Shown here: one piece after another, positions 56,960 to 64,000 of the stretch
Numbering within the stretch: the stretch's first letter is position 1
Layout of the letters: each line of letters begins with the position of its first letter
Assembly (NCBI GenBank): GCA_947471745.1
Contig: CANJKZ010000400.1
Coordinates: 62,001 to 126,000 of the forward strand
Direction: 5' to 3'
DNA length: 64,000 bases
Origin: Closterium sp. Naga37s-1
Lineage: Eukaryota > Streptophyta > Zygnematophyceae > Desmidiales > Closteriaceae
Notes under the pieces: generated by a model
Database searches by the model: none
What the model was told of the DNA's origin: nothing
The model's input: only the letters and a program-made list of their open reading frames with translations
Position numbers and translations under genes: made by a program

Positions 56960-57905
56960 CTGCTGGCAGTGGCACCGCCCCTAGAAGCCCGTCGAGCCGC
57001 CCCTAGCAGCCCACGAGCCGCCCTTGCAGTCAGCGCGCTGCCTCTGCAGCTCACGCGCCGCTCGCTTGCGGCCCGCCCACCGCCCCTGCAGCTCGCGCGC
57101 CGCCCGCTTGTGGCCCGCCCGCCGCCCCAGCAGCCAGTGCGCCGCCCGCTTGCGGCCCGCCCGCCGCCCCTGCAGCTCGCGCGCCGCCTGCTTGCGGCCC
57201 GCCCGCCGCCTCTGCAACCCGCGCACCGCCCGCTTGCGGCCAGCCCGCCACCCCAGCAGCCAGCGCATCGCCCGCTTGCGGCCCGCCCGCCGCCCCTGCA
57301 GCTCGCGCGCCGCCTGCTTGCGGCCCGCCCGCCGCCTCTGCAGCCCGCGCGCCGCCCGCTTGCGGCCCGCCCGCCACCCCAGCAGCCAGGGCGCCGCCCG
57401 CTTGCGGCCTGCCTGCCGCTCCTGCAGCTCGCGCGCCGCCTGCTTGCGGCCCGCCCGCCGCCTCTGCAGCCCGCGCGCCGCCCGCTTGCGGCCCGCCCGC
57501 CACCCCAGCAGCCCGCACGCCGCCTGCTAGCGGCCCGCCCGCCGCCCCTGCAGCCCGTGCGCCGCCTGCTTGCGGCCCGCCCGCCGCCCCTGCCGCCCAC
57601 GCGCAGCCCACCTGCGGCCCGCCCGCCGCCTCTTCAGCCAGCGCGCCGCCCGCTTGCGGCCCGCCCGCCGCCTCTGCAGCCCGCGCGCCACCCACCTGCA
57701 GCCCTCCCGCCGCCCCTGCAGCCCGCGCGCCGCCTGCTTGCGGCCCACCCGCCGACCCTGCAGCCCGCTCGCTGCCTGCATGCGGCCAGCTCGCCGCCCC
57801 TGCAGCTCGCTCGCCGCACGCCTGCAGCTCGCTTGCCGCCCTTTGCAGCCCGCGAGCCCCTCCTGCAGCCTGCGCGCCGCCACTTGCAGCCCGCTAGCCG
57901 CCCCT
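56960..57905 (+). repeat. GC-rich leader repeat of L7 (42-bp unit)
   Basis: About 20 variants of a 42-bp unit with the core GCCGCCTGCTTGCGGCCCGC. Since 42 is 14 codons, a sense frame (56969-58102, repeats like ARPPPLQLARRPLA) stays open and overlaps the gag start at 58012. Antisense frames are open as well. Confidence 0.88.
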
Positions 57906-58011
57906 TGCGGCCCGCTTGCCGCCTCCTCTACAGCCCGTGCACTGCTTGTCTGCTGCCAGCCCTGTTCCTTGCGCTGCCCGGCTCTTGCCCTGCCCTGCGT
58001 GCTGCTCTGCT

Positions 58012-59661
58012 ATGGCTTCTCTTCGTGTCCTCACGTTCGATCAAGAGGGCCGTCCGATCCATCTCGACACGTGGCTCGACGACTTATAGCTGTACCTACT
58101 GAGCGACTCTAGAGACAGCATTTCATTGTTTAACCACACGTCTGGATCCTCTCTCGCCCCTCCCGCCACAGCTGACAGTGCGACTCGCTCACAGTGGCTT
58201 ACCCGTGATGCTGCTGCTCGCTTAGCCATTCGCAACCACCTGCCGTTAGCCGAATGCGCTCACTTCGGACAGCACAGGACTGCTAAAGCACTGTACAACG
58301 CTGTAGTCGCCCATTACTCCTCCCCTGCCACTGCTGCTCTAGGCCGTCTTCTACTGCCCTACCTGTTTCCTGAGCTGTCCGCCTTTGCCACAGTAGAGGA
58401 CCTTGTCACCCACCTTCGCACTAGCGACACTCGCTACCGCGCTGCCCTCCCAGCCGAGTTCCTTGACAGGACCCCCCCCCCCCCCCCCCCCCCGATCTAC
58501 ATCACTCTCTACTTCATAATCACCCGCCTCCCTGACTCTCTTCGCGCTGCCAGGGACCACTTTCTCGCACTTGACCCCACAAACCTCACTGTTGACCTGC
58601 TCGAGCAGCACCTCCTTGCAGCTGAGACTAGTGTAGTCGCTGTAGGTGCCGCTCGTGGCACTCCTCACACGCCCTTCTTTGAGGGGTGTTCCCCCTCCCC
58701 CCTTGCCCCCTCCTACGCCTCTGCTGCTGCTGTTGACGTCCTTGGTGCTGAGGATGTCGGGGCTGCTTCTGCTAGTGGGAAGCTCCGCAGCAGCAAGGGC
58801 AAGGGTGGCAGGAGTGGTGGAGGTGGCAGCGGGAGTGGTAGTGGGGGCGGCAGTGGAGGTGGTGGAGGTAGTGGAGGTGGTGGCAGCGGTGGGAGTGGTG
58901 GCGGGAGTGGGGGCTTTGGTGGTGGCGGTGGTGGCAGCGGTGGGAGTGGCGGTAGTGGCGGCAGTGGGAGTGGTGGCAGTCGGGGTGGAGCTGTTCAGTT
59001 GGGAGGTTCTGGCGGTGGCCAGCGGCAGCAGCAGCAGCGTTGGAGCAAGACCCCTTCGCCCCAGCAGCTTCGTGAGTGGTTTTCTCAGCGTGGGGCGTCT
59101 GGGGGTAGTGTTAGCTGCCCGTATGTCATTCGGATAGGTGACCGTGCTGGTCAGACATGCGGGAAGCCTCACACTCAGCACCACTGCTTCTCCCGCCTAG
59201 ACAATGCTTGGCGCGCAGAGTTTGGTGACGAGGCCGAGCGCCCCCGCTGGGCAGAGCTGCTTAGGTCTGGAGTTGCTATCTTTGATCTTGACTATGATGC
59301 TATCCTTGCTGCTATGTATGCCTTGTCTGAGGGTGACTGTTACCTGTGTGTGCTGCCTGACCCAGGTATACACGCTGCTGCTCTAGGTGCTAGTGAGTCT
59401 GCTCTCCCTGAAACTGCGCTTGCTGAGGCCTTGCACACCTTCACGCTTGACTCAGGTGCTTCCCGCTGTTTCTTTTGCGACAGCACCACCCTCACTCCTC
59501 TCTCTGCACCTGTCCCGGTCAGACTGGCTGACCCCTCAGGGGGCCCAGTCCTTGCCCGCTCCTCCACTGTTCTCCCGAGTCCGGCGGTTGCGTCCGGCTC
59601 ACTATCAGGTCTTCACCTCCCCTCATTCTCTACGAACTTGGTGAGTACCGCTTCCCTCCAG
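58012..59661 (+). pseudogene. L7 Gag and protease
   Basis: ATG 58012 (MASLRVLTFDQEGRPI). TAG 58087-58089 stands where L3 has CAG and L6 CAA. Gag continues (ATARL-type core, RTSDTRYRAALP, ITRLPDSLRAARDHF), with a C-homopolymer at 58471-58493, a Gly/Ser tract (58800-59000), LREWFSQR, knuckle C-X13-C-X3-H-X4-C (CPYVIRIG to TQHHC) and protease LDSGASRCFF. The frame is broken by a 156-bp insertion at 59662. Confidence 0.85.
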
Positions 59662-59817
59662 GTAAGTTCTAAACGTTTCGAAGAAAGGTCGCTTGGTCAG
59701 AAGCGAAGTACTCCTAGCGGAGCCAACGTTCGAAAGGTTGCCGTCAGGCTCGAAGAACGAGCGGCACGCAGTCCCGGAGGCTTCTTTCAAAAACTCCAAC
59801 GCGGAACATGTATGCGC
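59662..59817 (+). other. 156-bp insertion of unknown origin in L7 pol
   Basis: Compared with L6 (near 46505), L7 has 156 extra bases starting GTAAGTTCTAAACG and ending ATGTATGCGC, plus one extra C in the following GATGCCGATGG. It contains AACGTTTCGAAG and AACGTTCGAAAG in near-palindromic relation. It starts like an intron but has no AG at its 3' edge. I do not recognise it. Confidence 0.7.
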
Positions 59818-62442
59818 GATGCCGATGGTCACTACCACCACTCCTGGGGGTCAGCGTGTGTCGATCTGCATGTGTACACGGACGGGCCGTCACCTGGCCA
59901 CGTTCACCCGTCGGCCTAGGTCGAGTCTGTACACCCTGGCTACCAAGCCTCCTCAGGTAGCTGCGTCTGCCCAGGTGTTCGCGTCAGGTCCGGTAGCACC
60001 CCCCTGCTCGTGTCGCCTCCTGTCGCACCAGACTCTCCTGTGGCACCACCGCCTTGGTCACCCCTCCCTGCCACGCCTTCGTGGCATGCACTCCCCCCTC
60101 CTTGTTTCTGGTCTTCCCAGGTCTATGCCTCCCCTCCCGCCCTCGCCTGCCCCTCCCTGCCTTCCTTGCGTCGAGGGGCGGCAGCGCGCCGCTCCTCACT
60201 CCTCCTCGTTTCCCCCGACGACTGCTCCCCTGGAGACTCTCTACATGGACATGTGGGGCCCAGCCCGCGTCAGTGGACAGGGCCGTGAGCGCTACTTTCT
60301 GCTGGTTGTTGACGACTGCACGCGTTACACCACGGTCTTCCGCTTGCGCAGCAAGGGTGAGGTCCCTGATGTCTTGATCCCTTGGATCCGCGCAGTCCGT
60401 CTCCAGCTCCGCGAGCGGTTCCGCCAGGACCTTCTTGTCCTGCGTCTGCACTCTGACAGAGGTGGTGAGTTCTCCTCCGACCTCTTGCGGGACTTTTGTC
60501 GTGGGGAGGGCATCCTCCAGTCGTTCATGCTTCCGGCCTCACCGCAACAAAATCGGATTGCTGAGCGTCGCATTGGCTTAGTCATGGAGGTGGCTCGTAC
60601 CTCCATGATCCATGCGGCTGCTCCCCATTTTCTGTGGCCGTTTGCGGTCCGGTACACTGCGCATCAGCTCAACCTCTGGCCCCGTGTCTCCTTCCCGGAG
60701 ACCTCGCCTACACTGCGTTGGACGGGGAAGGTTGGCGATGCGTCGGTGTTCCGGGTCTGGGGTTCTTGTGCCGTTGTCTGCGATACGTCCGCGGACAAGC
60801 TCTCCGCCCGCGCTAATCCCTGCGTCTTCCTTGGCTTTCCCCATGACGCGCCTGGCTGGCAGTTTTATCACCCCACCAAGCGTCGTGTCCTCCCCTCTCA
60901 GGACGTCACGTTTGACGAGTCGGTTCCCTTTTACCGTCTCTACCCCTACCGCTCTGCCCTTCTCCCACCCTCGCCGCTCTTCCTTGCTCCAGGTCCTCCT
61001 CTGGTAGACCCCCTCTCCCCTCAGGGTCCTGCTCCCTCAGGTGTGTCTCAGGTAGACCCACTCCCTGGTACTGTGCCTGTTGAGGTCGCTGTAGACTCAG
61101 GTGCTGCTAGAGGTGCTGCGTTTGGGGGTGCTGAGCCTGGGGGTGCTGAGCCTGCGGGTGCTGAGCCTGGGGGTGCAGAGCCTGGGGGTGTTGAGCCTGA
61201 GCGTGCGGAGCCTGGGGGTGCTGAGTCTGAGGGTGCGGAGTCTGGCGGTGCTGAGCCTGGGGGTACTTTGACTCCTGGAGGTCCTCCGGTTGCCTTGTCG
61301 TGGCGGGAGCCTCTCTCTCCACCGCAGCTGCGCGAGTGGTTTGCTCGGCGCACCCGCCTTCGGAGTGTAGCTGCTGGAGCTGGAGGTGCTGCAGGACTTT
61401 GAGCTGGAGGCACTGGAGCTGGAGCTGCTTGGGGTACTGGATCCGCTGGTCCCGGAGGTGCTCGTACAGGAGGTACTGGAGCTGCTGGAGCAGGAGGTGC
61501 TGCAGGAGTTGGAGCTGGAGGCACTGGAGCTGGAGCTGCTGGAGTTACTAGAGCCACTGGTCCCGAAGGTGCTCGTACTGGAGGTACTAGAGCTGCTGGA
61601 GCTGGAGGTGCTGCAGGAGTTGGAGCTGGAGGCACTGAAGGTACTGGAGCCAATGGTCCCGGAGGTGCTCGTACTGGAGGTATTAGAGCTGCTGGAGCTG
61701 GTGGTGTTGCAAGCGTTGGAGCTGGAGACCCTGAAGCTGGAGACACTCGACGGCCGCGAACGTACTTCGTTCCCCTGCTTCAGCAGGTTCTTGGTCTCCC
61801 GTCTTCTACTGGCCTTACTCCTCCCTTACTGTGTCCACCGCCTGACCTGTCGCAGCCACCGTTACAACCAGCCTCCCCACTGCCTGCTCCTTCTCCTTAC
61901 AATGAGCAGACCGGAGGTCTTACAGAGCGTCTTGAGCCAGTGCCTCGTCCTGCCTCGCCTGTTCGCGCTGTTCGCACTGGTCGTCGTGTTCCTCGTCCAC
62001 GTCCTCCTCCTGTCCCCGGCACGCACCATATGGCGCTTCAACCTTCGTCTGTTCCACAGCACGTCCCCCTACCGTCTCCTCCTACGTCCTCTCTTGCTGA
62101 CGGTCCGGACCCTAAGTCTGACTTAGTTCGTGGTGCCAGTCCTACGATCCCTCGTCTTCTAGCCACTGTTGTCACTGACCCTTCGTTTGAGTCTGCTGCT
62201 GCGTCTGCCCTAATTGCTGAGCTTGTTGACTTTGCTGCCGCCTGTCGTCTCGACTACGCCGCTAGTCTTGTTGCTGAGTCTGAGTCCGACTGTCCTCCGT
62301 CCGTCGGGGGTGAGTGTGCTCTTGGCACGGACATCCTTGAGGACAGGTAGGAGGACTTTGAGTGTTTTGCAGCTGTTGTACCTCATCTCGTGTCCATGCT
62401 GATTGCACCTGAGGGAGACCCGGATGCACCAGACATCCCAAC
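59818..62442 (+). pseudogene. L7 integrase and linker to the RT boundary
   Basis: One continuous frame with two stops. Integrase: WHHRLGHPS, CLPCVEGRQ, LYMDMWGPARV, HSDRGGEFSS, CRGEGI (Cys codon TGT intact) and PQQNRIAERRIG. A GGAEP repeat follows, then LREWFARR, TGA 61400-61402 inside the Ala/Gly repeat, LLQQVLGLPSSTG, TAG 62348-62350 (CAG in L3) and GDPDAPDIPT. The polyprotein is cut there by the family C element, just before RT. Confidence 0.85.
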
Positions 62443-63309
62443 TGTTGTGTGATGCAATCATATGCATTCACGTCTGTCTGCCTCCCATCATGTGTTCGTG
62501 CGTTGCATGCGTGGTGTGAGCGTATGCAAGAATTTGTGTTTTGTGCGGTTTGGTATTTTCTGAGTGTGTGTGAATGTTATTTGGCTTGAGCAGATATCTG
62601 AAGTGACTCCTCTGCTCAAGAGCTTTCCGACGAACCAAGTATCGCTTCAATCGGAGCACGAACAAGAAAGATACGAACGTTGGAAGTTCGTATGCTTTTG
62701 ATATTTGGTTGTGGTGACTATGGGAAGTAGTGGTGTTGACTCAATATGGGGTACAGACTTTTGGGGGTTGGGAAATTCGATACCATCACTGTAGATGATG
62801 CCAAGTGGTTGGTAGAAGCCAAACCAGGTTGGCAAGTGTGGCCAAGTTGGGTGAGGTGGATGGCATGGGTTGGAAAGTGACAAAAGTAAAAGTGGGGTTC
62901 CTATAGGGAAGGGATTTGGTGTGCTTATGGGGTTTCCTTGGTTGGGGATCCCTTGGGACCCTCCCTCTCGTCCTCCTCATCCCCTCCTACCTGGTTCCAT
63001 TGCTACTCTAACTTTCTTGTGTGAACTTGTGAGATAATTGTGATTGAGTTACGTTTTCTATGGCAGCATACCCCCTAGTGCGCCGAAGTTCATAACTCGA
63101 GTTATACTTCATATTTTGATACTATTCAAATTGAAAAAGATAGCCACAGTCAAGGGCTACAACATACTCGAGTTTGAGAGAATTCTAACTGTGCGTTAAT
63201 CGTTGACGACGTTTCTTGTGACGATGACTTTTCTGTCCAGAATTGTAGTTGACGATTTTGAGATATTTCAGCTCCTAATCTTCAAAGACTCCGTCCTTAG
63301 TCTCTAACA
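62443..63309 (+). repeat. 5' LTR of a second family C copia element
   Basis: 867 bp from TGTTGTGTGATG to CTCTAACA, followed by primer site TGGTATCAGAGC at 63312-63323. It matches, in reverse orientation, the truncated LTRs of the copy at 23875-27687 and shows what that copy lost. Confidence 0.9.
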
Positions 63310-63544
63310 AGTGGTATCAGAGCTGATTAAGGACTTTGTGAAGATTCTACTGAAGTGTGAAGACCCTCCTAGACCCACCATGGCCTGTGGGCGTGCCTAA
63401 GTGGAGTTCTGGAGGTTGCATGTGACTTCCGCTAAGGGGAAACTCTGCCGAAATTTCGTTGGCGCTGACACTTGTGGAAATTGAGTGGGACTTCGGTGTG
63501 GACAGCAAGGGGGGAGCTGGAACCTGTGCTTGGGAGCAGAGGAA

Positions 63545-64000
63545 ATGAGTCAAGGGAGTGGAGATGCAGCTGAGAAGAGAAATGAGCCGCCACCATCCAA
63601 GATCGAGGCATTGGATGGCTCCAACTATGAGGAATGGAGCGGGCGGATGCGGAGTGCATTTAAGCGCTACAAGCTGCTGAAACTTGCGATGGGAGAAGAG
63701 AAGATGCCGGAGGAAGGCGACGCCCGCGATCGGTGGATTGAGAAAAGCGCGGTGCTGTACGACCTAATCCTCCAATCGGTCAACAACGATATGTTCCAAC
63801 ACATCAAGGATTTGGTGGAGTTGGATGATTCCGGACCAAAGGCGTGGAAGCTACTGCGTGACGTGATTCAGCCCAACACGCTGCCGATGGTGATTGTGTT
63901 GGAGAAGGAGCTGGCTGCCCTCTCCATGCGACCCGGCGATGATGTGAAGCCGGTCCTTGACAAGATCAAGGACACCTATGCGAGGATGGCAGCAGCGGGC
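63545..64000 (+). CDS. Family C Gag (partial, runs off the window)
   Basis: ATG 63545 (MSQGSGDAAEKRNEPPP) gives the same Gag as the family C copy at 26837, with KIEALDGSNYEEWSGRM, ESILQSVNNDMF-like and VIVLEKELAALSMRP segments. It is open to the window end, at about residue 152. Leader 63310-63544 lies between primer site and start. Because its LTR and primer site are complete, this copy may be more intact than the other, but its 3' half is not visible. Confidence 0.85.
   Translation, partial: MSQGSGDAAEKRNEPPPSKIEALDGSNYEEWSGRMRSAFKRYKLLKLAMGEEKMPEEGDARDRWIEKSAVLYDLILQSVNNDMFQHIKDLVELDDSGPKAWKLLRDVIQPNTLPMVIVLEKELAALSMRPGDDVKPVLDKIKDTYARMAAAG

Larger units (their letters stand above)
56726..62442 (+). 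mobile_element. Copia element L7, 3' part lost
   Basis: 5' LTR 56726-56856 (TGTCAAAATG to GTTTGACA), primer site TGGTTTCAGAGC at 56857. The repeat leader, gag, protease and integrase are followed by the linker up to the beginning of RT. A family C element interrupts at 62443, leaving CCAAC (62438-62442) as the probable target copy. The 3' half lies beyond the window or is lost. Confidence 0.88.

Noticed and set aside
59662..59817. The L7 insertion as a spliceosomal intron
   Set aside because: It has GTAAGT at its start but no AG at or near its end, and retroelement genomic RNA should not keep an intron absent from relatives.
1..64000. tRNA or rRNA genes
   Set aside because: No cloverleaf or rRNA-like segment was recognised by eye; a tRNAscan run would settle it.

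Overview
This is a eukaryotic nuclear window dominated by transposable elements. Three things place it in the green lineage, and I favour a GC-rich streptophyte alga or early land plant. There is an intron-containing gene resembling plant UNC93-like membrane proteins. Ty1/copia elements with tRNA-Met-like primer sites fill most of the window. Many element stop codons look like CAG-to-TAG changes, as expected from methylated-C deamination in CHG context. Species and phylum are inference; no rRNA, organelle gene or other marker is present.

Host genes. Positions 1108-5308 (+) hold a seven-exon UNC93-like gene (copy A). A second, inverted copy (copy B, 31340-28407, -) lacks its 5' half and carries a frameshift. 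The two copies point at each other across 23 kb of transposons. A short (+) fragment at about 28004-28303, possibly the start of a plastid-targeted protein gene, is cut off at the copy B boundary.

Left part (1-8365). The window opens with the right end of a DNA transposon sitting in an LTR remnant. A complete 3.04-kb pogo/CENP-B-type DNA transposon follows copy A directly (5322-8363: 19-bp perfect inverted ends, TA duplication, four-exon transposase).

Middle (8602-27850). One minus-strand copia element (called B) is split by three later insertions: a 1.5-kb non-autonomous LTR element (12319-13810), a 7.6-kb plus-strand copia element (L3, 14062-21639, itself hit by a solo LTR), and a deleted copia element of family C in B's own 5' LTR (23875-27687). 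Matching 5-bp target duplications support each insertion, including the solo LTR.

Right part (31341-64000). Copia D (-) truncates copy B and is split by L4 (33023-40551, -). L6 (42076-49973, -) follows, with a gag-pol interrupted by one TAG. Next is a gypsy fragment (49974-56725, +) split by a young deleted copia element (E10, 51067-55047). L7 (56726-62442, +) follows and is cut by another family C copy (62443 to the window end).

The most distinctive material is the L lineage (L3, L4, L6, L7 and the non-autonomous element). These share short LTRs of 112-162 bp and a 29-nt block conserved in the 3' untranslated region. The full-length members also have a long GC-rich tandem-repeat leader with a different unit in each, a Gag zinc knuckle with an expanded loop (CX13CX3HX4C), and a duplicated LREW motif beside Gly- or Ala/Gly-rich tracts.
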